DNA of 64,000 bases from Cricetomys ansorgei. Lineage: Eukaryota; Chordata; Mammalia; Rodentia; Nesomyidae. The notes beneath the pieces were generated by a model that did not search any database, was not told the DNA's origin, and saw nothing but the letters and a program-made list of their open reading frames with translations. Location of the stretch: NCBI GenBank assembly GCA_026225945.1, contig JAMJFZ010000289.1:1171001-1235000 (forward strand). The letters run 5' to 3'. Position numbers and translations under genes: made by a program. Positions 11,810 to 20,901 of the stretch are shown piece after piece; the stretch's first letter is position 1, and each line of letters opens with the position of its first letter.

Positions 11810-12530
11810 GTTTAGACTTACTGAAGTTTTGAATGATTCTTGTCTACCCTCTAGCCAACTCCTTATTATGAACATCGTACATGAGATACTACTTTTTTTT
11901 TAAAACTATTTACGGACTATTGTTGATGCACAACTCTCAAGTCTGTATTTTATACCCATTTCTTTAGTTTTTACCTACTGTCCCTTTCCAAGCTCTTCTG
12001 TCTACCACAGTGCAGTTAGTCGTCCTTGTTATGTCTCCTGAGCTTTCTCTTAGCTGAGATAATTTCTCCCTCTTTGATTTTGGTGACTTTGAAAGTTGTA
12101 AGATGTCAGTCCTGGTCAGGTGTTCTGCAGACTGCTCTGCAGTTGGGTTTCCTGCGACTGTTTTGTGTGGTATAGGAGGTCCCAGAGATGGCGTAGCATC
12201 ACATCATATGTCGATTTGCTTCGTCACTCATCATATTAACCTTGAACACACAACCGAGGTAACGCTGGCCATGTTGTCCTTGAACTGCCGTACTAGACTC
12301 TTTGGAAGGAAATCCTCATGCACACTCCTTAAAAGGAGGAAGAGTTCCACCCCATCCCTTAGAGGACCCAGTTTCTAAATGAATTATTCAAAACTCTCCT
12401 GTATGTGAAAGCTGTCTTACTCTTCTATTTAAAAAAAATATTCAATAACATCTTTATATCAGTATAGACTCAAAATTATTTGTTTCTTACTTTTGGCTAA
12501 AACTGAAGATTCTAATCTATTCAGGCCCCT
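11810..12530 (+). repeat. ancient L1M-type LINE fragment, left part
   Basis: Matches remembered late-ORF2/3' sequence of old mammalian L1 relics in order. Examples are 'tgttatgtctcctgagcttt', 'ttttggtgactttgaaagtt', 'catcatatgtcgatttgctt' and 'tttatatcagtatagactca'. It is heavily mutated and non-coding. The same element resumes after the MaLR insertion at about 12,839. Confidence 0.6.
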
Positions 12531-12838
12531 CTCAGAATATCTCAGAATCCCAGAGGCTACAAAGCACAAAATCCATAGGCCAGCAGTGTCTGTGTCTATT
12601 GAAGGCTGCTTCTTTGTTTATAGATTGTCATCTTCTTAATGTTGTCTAACATGGGCAAAGATGTGAATGGCACCCTTTAGGAGGGCACTAATCCTATCCA
12701 TGAGAGCTTCACCCTCAGGACCTATGCACATCACATCCCAAAGGTTCCACCTCCAAATACTTTCACATGGGGGATAAGGTTCCCACTTTGATTTGTGGCA
12801 GAGACACACAAATCTAAACTGTGGCCTCTAATACTGCT
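12531..12838 (-). repeat. ERVL-MaLR LTR (MLT1-like), reverse
   Basis: Old MaLR LTR features in reverse: 'agaggctacaaagcacaaaa', then 'ggagggcactaatcctatcc', 'cccaaaggttccacctccaa' and 'cacatgggggataaggttcc'. It lies inside the L1M relic, so it inserted later than the L1. The left boundary is approximate. Confidence 0.6.
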
Positions 12839-13080
12839 TTGTTATTACTACCATTGTGATTACTGTTGATCAAATTCCTCAGCCTTGAGCACTGGGAACT
12901 CTTCCAGTTGCTGCCTATGTCCCTCTGACAAATCTCCATCTATTTTTGTTGTTTCTGTTTCCTGAGACATTTCTTATTTTCTTAGCCACATCTCTAAGGA
13001 ATCCTACTTCTTTTTGTTGGTGGATGACAGAAGTGAAAATCTGGGTGCTGGGTATGATAGGAACTGTTTTTTTTTTCAAT
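12839..13080 (+). repeat. ancient L1M-type LINE fragment, right part
   Basis: Continues the L1M relic: 'ttactgttgatcaaattcct', 'gttgctgcctatgtccctct' and 'gtgaaaatctgggtgctggg' occur in the same order as in the remembered element. It is separated from the left part by the MaLR LTR. Confidence 0.5.
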
Positions 13081-14335
13081 TTTATTCACAGGGGATGGTT
13101 AATAAATCTATCTGTCATGCTTTAGAGAATTATAGACAGTAGACAGAAACTCGGGTCTGCTTCTTCATATAACTGCAGCATGATTTCTTACCTTTCCCCC
13201 TCTGGGGACTTTAGCCTTCTGGTTAGAGTTAAGAGTGAGTGCCGGCGCTTCCTGGTCTGTTGACATATATTGTATCTCTGGATCCTTTGCTTTGTGTCCC
13301 TACGATCAGATTTTGAAAGGGTTTATTCAGGACAGTGGCGCTTTTGCTAGTGGCTCTGATCTAGAGTTGGTATCTTGGAAGTAGTGAGAAGGATCTGAAA
13401 GCGATTTTTCTGTACTTCGAGAAACCTAATGGAAATCATATGTTTACCCCTGACACAATTGTCCGGGCTAAGGAGAATGTCATGTTCCTTTGATTGTCTA
13501 TCAACTCAATGTGCCTGGCTACACTGGTTATTTCAAACTGCTAGAAACTCTGATTGGTTGATGATGACTTCATAGGAATTGCCAAAGTTGGAAAGGATAA
13601 TATGCTGTCTTTGGGGGTAATGATGTTGGGAAAGACCATATTCATTACTACTCTATTTGTGATCCAATTCTGACTGAAGTGGAGCCATTGTGTCTCTGCA
13701 TGTATGGCAGGGAAAGAGTCACTTTTTTTTGGATATAAAGTAGACATCTATATATTTGGTTTATGTTTTACCAATTTGCTGTAATGTTTTAATGTTCAAA
13801 AGTCTGATCCAAGTTACTTTTAATTTCTGCTTCATTTTAGATGCCTGTTTAAAATACTGGAAGTATACACATTGGACTGATTTTTTTTTCTGTATTCTAT
13901 TTTCTTATGGAAAAAATCTATATCTTAGAGTAGATAAGCATATGGATCTATTTAATATGTTCAAAAGCGATGCATGTGAATGACTCAGAGCTTAAATTTG
14001 TGGTGCTTGGCTAAATTGCTTGTTGGGATGGACTCAGAAAGGTAGGAGAGAGGGAGGGAACAACAACTTAGATGGGGGGAAGAGAAACATGTGTTTCTAG
14101 AAAACAAAAGCCCATGAGCACTGAGCGATGGCTTCTGAGAGAGGAGACAGCCTTGGTGAGCATTAACAGGGCCTGGTTGCCCCTTGTGTTCATTCTCATG
14201 AAGCCACACAGAGAAGTAATATAATGAAAATCCTTAGAGACAGGGAATATTATTTGAGAGTAACTTTCAAGACGATCTGAGTCAGCAGCTTGAACCCCGA
14301 GGTGCCTGCTAGACCAACAGGAAGACTTTTTATTT
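13081..14335. other. unique AT-rich sequence, nothing recognised
   Basis: No transposon or coding feature recognised. A 75-codon frame at 13,756-13,983 is AT-rich and featureless. Confidence 0.45.
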
Positions 14336-14514
14336 TACAAGTTGTATTTATTTAGTGTCACATGCCAGCACTCCACTGCATGCTTGTGGAAGTCTGGGGA
14401 GCCAGAGTTGCAGGGGTTCATTCGCTCCTCCCATCATATGGATGTCAGGGATTGAACTCCTTTCAACAGGCATGGTGGCAGGCGAGCTTACCCGCTGAGC
14501 CATCTCAGCAGCCA
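14336..14514 (-). repeat. tRNA-derived SINE (B3/B4 type), reverse
   Basis: Ends 'cgagcttacccgctgagcca' plus 'tctcagcagcc', the reverse complement of a tRNA-like SINE head. It is preceded by 'gatgtcagggattgaactcc', which carries the reverse of a pol III B-box. Confidence 0.8.
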
Positions 14515-14689
14515 ACGGAGGAGGCGATTTTTAAATGATACAGGTATCTAGGCACAACCGCTTGAAAGACCATCAAGCCCAGACCCTTCCACATGCTTGA
14601 CAAACACATTCCCACCAAACAACATCCATTCACCATCCCCGGTAATGCCATTGATTTCAAACCTGAAATCATTGACCCACCTGTTTGGT

Positions 14690-14994
14690 TTTCTAAATTA
14701 TGAAACATTTAAAAGATATAAAATGCATAGTGAAAATATATTCAAAAAAATCTAAGTATTTGCTCACTAGATTGAACATATGAGCTTATTGCCACCTTTG
14801 CTTCATTTGGTTTTGTTTTTAAAAAGATAGTGTCACAGATGTCCTGAATTCTTCACTGACCATCAAATCTCACTGCCTCGACTCCTTGTCCAGAGGCAAT
14901 TGCTGAACTAAAGTTGCAGATATGTTCATCTGTCTACATCTATGTAGCTTTACTAAGTGGCCGTTTGTGGTTTGGTTTGATTTAAATTTTTATT
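14690..14994 (+). repeat. ancient L1M fragment 1 of a broken element
   Basis: Sequences such as 'attgccacctttgcttcatt' and 'cagaggcaattgctgaacta' follow L1M 3' UTR order (accacatttgctt ... agaggcaaccactg). It is the first piece of what looks like one LINE broken up to about 18 kb. Confidence 0.45.
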
Positions 14995-15372
14995 TTGGTT
15001 TGGATGTTGTTTGCGTTTCTTCCCACAGCACATTCATGTGTTGGGGCCTTTAGGGTAGGTAGCACACGGGGAGATGGTATGGAACCATTAAGAAACAGAG
15101 CCAGTGAGAAGTCTTTAGAGCAGTTTGGGGCCCGCTGTCAGGGACTACTGTAGGCTCCAGCCTTCTGGCTTCCTGTCTTGTGTGTGATATCCTGCTTCTT
15201 CATAGCCTCCTGCCATTCTGATGTCACACACCATTAGTCCCTCCGCAAAGGTAAAGCCAACAGGGCCTCCCCACATTGGATTTTTATCTTCCAAAGTTTC
15301 AAGCTAAACTAACATCTTTTCTTCATACAGCTAGGCTTCTTCATTATAATGACAGAAATGAACTAATGCACA
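14995..15372 (+). repeat. ERVL-MaLR solo LTR
   Basis: MaLR-type LTR in forward orientation. It opens 'tttggtttggatgttgtttg' with 'catgtgttggggcctttagg', and the central part has the 'cttcatagcctcctgccatt' block. It closes 'agctaaactaacatcttttc' and 'acagaaatgaactaatgcac', the usual MaLR 3' end. It splits the L1M relic. Confidence 0.7.
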
Positions 15373-15780
15373 TGGAATCATGGTACCTGTAGTATTTGCA
15401 TTTTGTCTTTCTTACGCAACATTCCTGTTTGCAAGTCATCCCTGACATTCAGATTCATCAATATTTTGCTTTTGACCAATGCGCATAAATGTTCATATTT
15501 ATTATTTTTGATAAGTATTTATATTGGCAAATCTTCATATTAGATGTATCACTGTGATGAGATCATAATACTGCAGTTAAACAAGGGACCCGAGTTCTAA
15601 TGTTCTACTCACAGCAAAGTGACTAAAAATCATAATAATGTAGTGTATGTTTTAGAAAAGCTAGAATAATGTAAGTTCATCAATTTCAACTGCTAGATCA
15701 TATTTCATTATAATATCCTTGAATCTATTTTTCAATTTCTTTACTGATGAGTTAAATGTAGATGTGAAAATTGATTTCTT
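15373..15780 (+). repeat. ancient L1M fragment 2
   Basis: Begins 'atggaatcatggtacctgta' and continues 'tttgcaagtcatccctgaca', then 'tagatcatatttcattataa'. This parallels L1M sequence around 'aatggaatcatactatat' and 'ggctgcatagtattccatt'. Confidence 0.45.
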
Positions 15781-15859
15781 TATTAATTATTCTTATGGAT
15801 TCATAGCAGAGGACAGTTGCTAATTCAATCCCCATTCAGCTTCCATACAATCATACAAT

Positions 15860-16054
15860 ATAGTCTTTTTTCTGTTCCTTTGTTTTGTTTTGTTTTATTT
15901 ATTTTTCTGTGTTTTTTGTTTTTTCAAGACAGGGTTTCTCTATTGTAACTATAGCTGTTCTGGAACTCACTCTGTAGAGCAGGCCAGTCTCAAACTCACA
16001 GAGATCTGCCTGTCTCTACCTCTCAAGTGCTGGAATTAAAGGCTACCACCTGGC
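15860..16054 (-). repeat. B1 SINE, reverse, with T-rich tail and TSD
   Basis: Reverse B1: 'caagacagggtttctctatt', 'ttctggaactcactctgtag' and 'aagtgctggaattaaaggct'. The reversed A-tail is the TTTTG/TTTAT-rich stretch from 15,860. The 9-bp 'tcatacaat' occurs just before the tail (15,851-15,859) and just after the body (16,055-16,063), consistent with a target-site duplication. Confidence 0.9.
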
Positions 16055-16063
16055 TCATACAAT

Positions 16064-16640
16064 CTAATAGTAAGCCTAGGCCTGGAAGGCTTCAGTTGCT
16101 GTACAATCTAATCTTCAAACCTAACCTAGAATGTTTCAGCCTCCAAGACTTACTGCTGGCTGAGCTCATTTTGACTAGCTGTCTTCTGAACTCCAAACTG
16201 TAAATCATAAACTGTCTGCTTCTGACTCTCTATTTTCTCCCTTAGTTTATTCTGGACTGGCTCTGCTCTTCTCAGCTCCTCCTTCTGAACCGAACTGTGA
16301 GCCGACTGCACTCAAACTGCCTGACTGAACTAATTCTCCATTCTGCTTCTTGTCTGCTTCCACCTCTTTCTGAGCTCTGCCTCTGAACTCAGCTTCCACA
16401 CTCTCTTATTCTCCTTGCTTCTCCTACTGAACTCTGCTTTCCCAGTGATGGGATTAAGAGCAGATGCCACCACTTCCTTCTGAATTGGATTTAAAAGTGT
16501 GTGCTATGTGGGAATTAAAGGCATGTACTAACATTCCTTCTACCATAGAGCAGCCATGCTGCTGGATCAGAGATCAAATGTCTATCATAGAGGACTTTTA
16601 ATATAATCTTTTGCTAGAGCAGCCATGCTGCTGGATTAAA
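16064..16640. repeat. pyrimidine-rich interspersed repeat or LTR-like, unassigned
   Basis: A CT-rich stretch with many 'gaactctg/ctgcttct' variants and a B1-like 'cagtgatgggattaagag' piece. It ends in a partial 69-bp tandem duplication. Composition resembles rodent ERV LTRs with repeated CTGAACTC units, but I cannot name a family. Confidence 0.35.
16547..16636. repeat. partial 69-bp tandem duplication
   Basis: The 20-bp 'agagcagccatgctgctgga' occurs at 16,547 and again at 16,616. Each copy is followed by a related segment ('gatcaaatgt' versus 'gattaaatgt'). Confidence 0.85.
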
Positions 16641-16726
16641 AGATTAAATGTTCCTCTACGGATAAGCATTTTAATTGTTGAATCCAGTTTTTTCTTTGTT
16701 TGTGGTATCATGCTATGTATGGGACC

Positions 16727-16889
16727 AGAAAGTTGGTGAGGTGGGTAAAGGAGCTTGCTGTCAAGCCTGACAACCTGAGTTTGACATCTAGAACCCACCT
16801 GGTGAAAGGCGGGAATTGACTTGACTTCATTGGGTTGTTCTCTGACCTCCACATAGGCACCTTGGTAAGATGCACCTGTGCATGAGAAA

Positions 16890-16890
<1 letters not shown>
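16727..16890 (+). repeat. B4-type tRNA-derived SINE
   Basis: The tRNA-like head 'gaggtgggtaaaggagcttg', 'aagcctgacaacctgagttt' and 'ttgttctctgacctccacat' fits the rodent B4-type body. It ends in a (GA)n microsatellite at 16,891-16,973. Confidence 0.82.
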
Positions 16891-16925
<35 letters not shown>

Positions 16926-16973
16926 AGGGAGGGAGAGAGAGAGAAGAGAGGGAGAGAGAGAAGGAGAGAGGTC
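16891..16973. repeat. (GA)n/(GGGA)n microsatellite
   Basis: GA and GGGA units downstream of the SINE body. Confidence 0.95.
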
Positions 16974-17234
16974 TTTAAAAGGCTACATATTTTTGTACTT
17001 ATCTCTTTAAATTTACGGAAGTAGATTTTCTAGGGCCAGGCTTCCCAACCAATAGCCAATGTGGAGCCTTTTCCTCTATAGAGAAACAGGGTCTAATGAC
17101 TGCAGCCCACTCTATGAGTTATCTCCTGCTGTGAGAAGCCTTCTGGGTTGCCCAGTGTGCTGTCTGGTTATCATCATTTTCTCCATGTGTTACAACAGTA
17201 AAGAATGTGGAAAATGCTGCCACCTGAAATGTAC

Positions 17235-17598
17235 TGTCTTAGCATTTCTCTTGCTGTGGTTAAAACCACCATGCTAAAAAGCAATTTCGTCTTAGAGTAT
17301 GTAGTCCATCATTCAGGGAAGTCAGGGCAGGAACTCAAGGCAGGAATGTGGAGGCAGGAACTGGTGCAGAGGCCATGGAAGAGTGCTGCTTACAGGCTCA
17401 CTCCTCATGGCTTGATCAGCCTGCTTGCTTATAGCACCCAAGACCACTATCCCCTCCCACACCAATTATAAATCAATAAAATGCACCACAGGCTTACCCC
17501 AGGCCAGTCTGGTGAGGGCATTTTTCTTAATTGAGGTTCCCAATTACTTCCAAAATGACTCTAGCTATGTCAAATTGACTTCATAAAACTAGCTAGCA
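17235..17598 (-). repeat. ERVL-MaLR LTR (MT-like), reverse
   Basis: Starts 'tgtcttagcatttctcttgc', the reverse of the LTR 3' end. It then has 'gcaggaactggtgcagaggc', 'catggaagagtgctgcttac' and 'ctcatggcttgatcagcctg', and closes with a diverged 'tgtcaaattgacttc' near the reversed LTR 5' end. TG...CA termini are kept. Confidence 0.8.
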
Positions 17599-18004
17599 TG
17601 TGTACCTACATTGTAGGGCAAACACATGTTTATAATTATTGCAAAATTGTTCTCTAAATAAATGTGCCAATCATATGCCCATTTTGCCAGATTGATAGAT
17701 GTGGATTGATATTTCGTTTTAGTTTGCATTTTTCAGTTCATTCAGAAAGCTGTTTTATGTGTTTGTTGGTGTGTTTATAGCATACCAGTCCTATCTTTCT
17801 ATCCCTTGCTCATTTTTTTTTCTATTGGATTGCTTGTTTCTCCTTCCTCTTTCAGATTTGTATTGCCTGAATTATGGGCATTAATATTTTATGCATAATG
17901 ATTTTATATATCATTTATCATTTTATATATCATTTATATATCATTGTGTAAATATATTTTCCCCTATCTTCAAGTTGTCTTTTACCCTTAGTTTTTGGAC
18001 CATG
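17599..18004 (+). repeat. ancient L1M fragment 3
   Basis: 'attgcaaaattgttctctaa', 'ttttgccagattgatagatg', 'tctattggattgcttgtttc' and 'taaatatattttcccctatc' follow the L1M 3' region in order (aaattgctctccaaa ... tctgataggtgaa ... tctattgggttgtttgtc ... aatattttctccca). Confidence 0.65.
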
Positions 18005-18410
18005 TGCTGACTGATTTTTGTCAATTTATCACAAATCAAGAATTATCTGGAAAGAGGAAGTTCAACTAAGCAAATGCCTCCATCCCGTTGGGCTTTAGGC
18101 AAGTTTGTAGGGCATTTTCTTGATTGATGATGATTGAGGGAAAAGGGTCCAGATCTCTGTGGGTGGTGCCAATCCTGGGCAGGTAGTCCTATGGCGTCTA
18201 AAAAGCAGGGGGAGCAAGCCATGGGAAGTAAGCTAGTAAGCAGCACATGGTCTCTGCATCCGTTCCTGTCTCCATATTGCTGTCTTGAGTACCAGCCCTG
18301 ACTTGCCTGGATGACGGACTGCAAACTTAAAGCTGGAGTAAACCCTTTCTTTCCCAAGATGCTTTTGGTTGTGATCTTTCTCACAGTGATAGTGACCCTT
18401 ATGACAGACA
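18005..18410 (+). repeat. ERVL-MaLR LTR (MT-like), forward
   Basis: Shows 'tttgtagggcattttcttga', 'gtgggtggtgccaatcctgg', 'gagcaagccatgggaagtaa' and 'gtaagcagcacatggtctct', and closes 'gatagtgacccttatgacag' plus 'aca'. It is the same LTR type as 17,235-17,598 in opposite orientation. Confidence 0.85.
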
Positions 18411-18911
18411 ATTGTTCATAAAAGTTTGTATTTTAGTTCACATTCCAAGTGAAGATACTTGAGGCTTTGTGTTGCATAGCAATCAATTTTGGGGCACCAA
18501 ATGCCACTTTGTGGCAGTATAACTTTGTTGCAAAGACTGTTGATCTGAGTCCAAGGTCACAGACATCATCTAGCACTGCTTCTATTAGTGACTGGAAACA
18601 ATTGACACTAATTTTCCTATGTCAATTAAATGGCTACCGGAGTAAGCCAAGACATCAGCTGATGCACACTTAATCACTTGACACCAAGTCCCATATCAAA
18701 ATCTCACAGCATCTTCCGAAGTGTGCTCTGTGGAACCACAGTCCAAGGAGGAGGAGGTGATGTAATACAATTCCTATAAAAAATGTGTCTGTTTGTTTGT
18801 TTAATGCTCAAAATATAACTGATGGCTAATTTCTTTTTTTTTTTCTTTCTTTTCTTAAAATTTCAGACTTTACATTTTGAAATTAAAGGTTCTTTTAAGA
18901 GCCTTGTGACT
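18411..18911. other. unique sequence, nothing recognised
   Basis: About 500 bp without recognisable transposons except a T/C-rich run at 18,830-18,856. It may contain further unrecognised L1M remnant. Confidence 0.4.
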
Positions 18912-19090
18912 AGAGCTGGTGAGATGCTTCAGCGAGCACAGATGTTGTGTGCAGGACTGATAACAGGAATTCAATCAGTAGATCTCCTAGAACGGCAGGA
19001 GACAGCCTACAGGTGACAGCAGAGGACCAACTCCTGAAAGTTGTCCTCTGAGGCCTATGCACATGCTGTGAAATGTGTGTGTTTCTGACA
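18912..19090 (+). repeat. B4-type SINE
   Basis: Head 'agagctggtgagatgcttca', then 'gcagaggaccaactcctgaa' and 'agttgtcctctgaggcctat'. It ends in an AGAC/GAGA microsatellite (19,093-19,156). Confidence 0.78.
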
Positions 19091-19092
19091 CC

Positions 19093-19156
19093 AGAGAGAG
19101 AGAGAGACAGAGAGAGACAGAGACACAGAGACACAGACAGAAACAGAGAGAGACAG
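19093..19156. repeat. (GA)n/(AGAC)n microsatellite
   Basis: AGAG and ACAG units downstream of the SINE. Confidence 0.92.
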
Positions 19157-19205
19157 CCTTGTATTTAAAAACAGGAAAACTTTTTCCCTTTTTTCCTTCT
19201 TTATT

Positions 19206-19224
19206 TTATATATATATATATATG
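19206..19224. repeat. (TA)n microsatellite
   Basis: Short uninterrupted TA run. The following 'aggccttgaactcaagctca' at 19,241 is B1-like and may be the end of a truncated B1 in reverse. Confidence 0.75.
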
Positions 19225-19539
19225 ATATAAAACCCAGGTAGGCCTTGAACTCAAGCTCACAGCAATCTGTGTGTCTTACTTTTATCTAGCATTTTCTGAG
19301 CTTATTGCCTATGGAAGCTTCCTTTTTACAAAGTACCTAATAGCAACCTGAGGAGTGTGGTGAGGTGGGCTTTGACAAGCCCTACTTGGAAGCACCCCTC
19401 TCAGATAGCCAAGACCCCCTTCCCCTGTGTCGGCACTCCACCTACGCTATGAAGTTAACATATGAAAGTCGAAACACTGATAGCCATTGTGTTGAACTTG
19501 AAGCACTGATAGATAGCAACTGACTTAGAGCATGTTCTG

Positions 19540-19716
19540 CTTTGCTTTGTTTGCTTCTCTGTGGCTTTGATAAACACCAGGACCAGAAAATAGATAAAAT
19601 AAAATAAAATAAAATAACCATAGGGAAGAAAAGACTTATTTGGCTTATTCTTCTAGGTCAAAATCCATCACTGAAGGAAGTTCAGGCAGGAATTTAAGAA
19701 GGAACTCAAGCAGATA

Positions 19717-19748
<32 letters not shown>

Positions 19749-19980
19749 ACACTGCTTACTGGCTCACTCACTTGCTTACACTCAATGGTATTCTTATGCA
19801 GCCAAGGTGTATCTGTCTGGGATGGTAGCACCACTAGGCCCTCTATCACTTAGCAGTCAAGATAATCTCCACAGACATCTCCACAGGCTAATCTGATCCA
19901 GGCAACTATTTAATTGAGGTTCCCTCTTCTGAGGCAACTCTAGATTGTGTCAGCTTAGCAATAAAAACTTAACCAAGACA
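19540..19980 (-). repeat. ERVL-MaLR LTR (MT-like), reverse, with internal microsatellites
   Basis: Reverse MaLR order is 'tgtggctttgataaacacca', 'gaagttcaggcaggaattta', 'actgcttactggctcactca', 'caggctaatctgatccaggc' and 'agattgtgtcagcttagcaa'. It contains an (AAAAT)n run at 19,593-19,616 and a (CA)n run at 19,713-19,751 expanded within the LTR. The left end is approximate. Confidence 0.75.
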
Positions 19981-20749
19981 GAGCAGAAACAATTAAGCTA
20001 ATTTAGTGCCCTGATGGGGCACTACCCCTCTTTCTATACGTGGGCATCAGCTAAAAACCTGGAAGCTACTGTGGTGTGGGGTTATAACTGTGTTTTTTTT
20101 TCACCCTAGAGGATAAGAAATGTCTGTTCGGAAGGGTCTGCCACAGAGATAAGGATCCAGAATTATAAGGCTGGGAGCAGGAACTCAGATTTTGGACTTT
20201 TACTAGGATCAACAGTTTGTTTGTTTTTTTTCTCTCTGAACCTGAGTCCAGCATAGAGGAAGCTGAGTTACAAAGCGTGCATTCATGAAAGGAAGATGCT
20301 GTGAAGGGTGGGGCCTGGGCCTCCAGACTCCAGGCGAAGTAAGAGGCACATTTTAAAAAAATGCATCTTTTTATCTATTTAAATTTTGAGCAAATGAATG
20401 TGTTACCTACTCAGAAGCTTAACCAGCGACATTAACAACGGATGCTTAGACTTTACCTCATGAGTCAACACAGGTCCCATTACGTCTCTAGTGCAAACAT
20501 CTAACAACAAAAGTTCCCGCGTGGAAGTGCCCTTCCTAATACCGAGGGGGACACAAGATCCCAAGTTACGCATTTAAGACATCACAGATTGTATAAATTG
20601 TGCTTGAGATCAAAATGAGAACGAATACACGTGGAAATGCTGCATACACTGGTATTTAAAATGTTAGGAATAGTGGTGGATTTCTTACATTTTTACACTT
20701 AGGAATTTTTATATTTAAGGGATTTTATATTTAAGAATTTTCTATTTCA
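19981..20749. other. unique sequence, nothing recognised
   Basis: No transposon, RNA or coding feature recognised. The end includes AT-rich 'atatttaag' units and the 5' target duplication of the next B1. Confidence 0.45.
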
Positions 20750-20901
20750 GCCGGGCAGTGGTGGCGCATGCCTTTACTCCCAGCACTCAGGAGGCAGAGG
20801 CAGGTGGATCTCTGTGAGTTCCAGTCCAACCTGGTTTCCAGAGTGAGTTCCAGGACAGCCAGAGTTCCAACAGAGAAACCCTGTCTTGGAAAAAAAAAAA
20901 A
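20750..20901 (+). repeat. young full-length B1 SINE with perfect 15-bp TSD
   Basis: Full-length forward B1 from 'gccgggcagtggtggcgcat' to 'gaaaccctgtcttgg' and A12. The 15-bp 'aagaattttctattt' is present exactly at 20,733-20,747 and 20,903-20,917, flanking the element. The good preservation and perfect duplication suggest a comparatively recent insertion. Confidence 0.97.
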
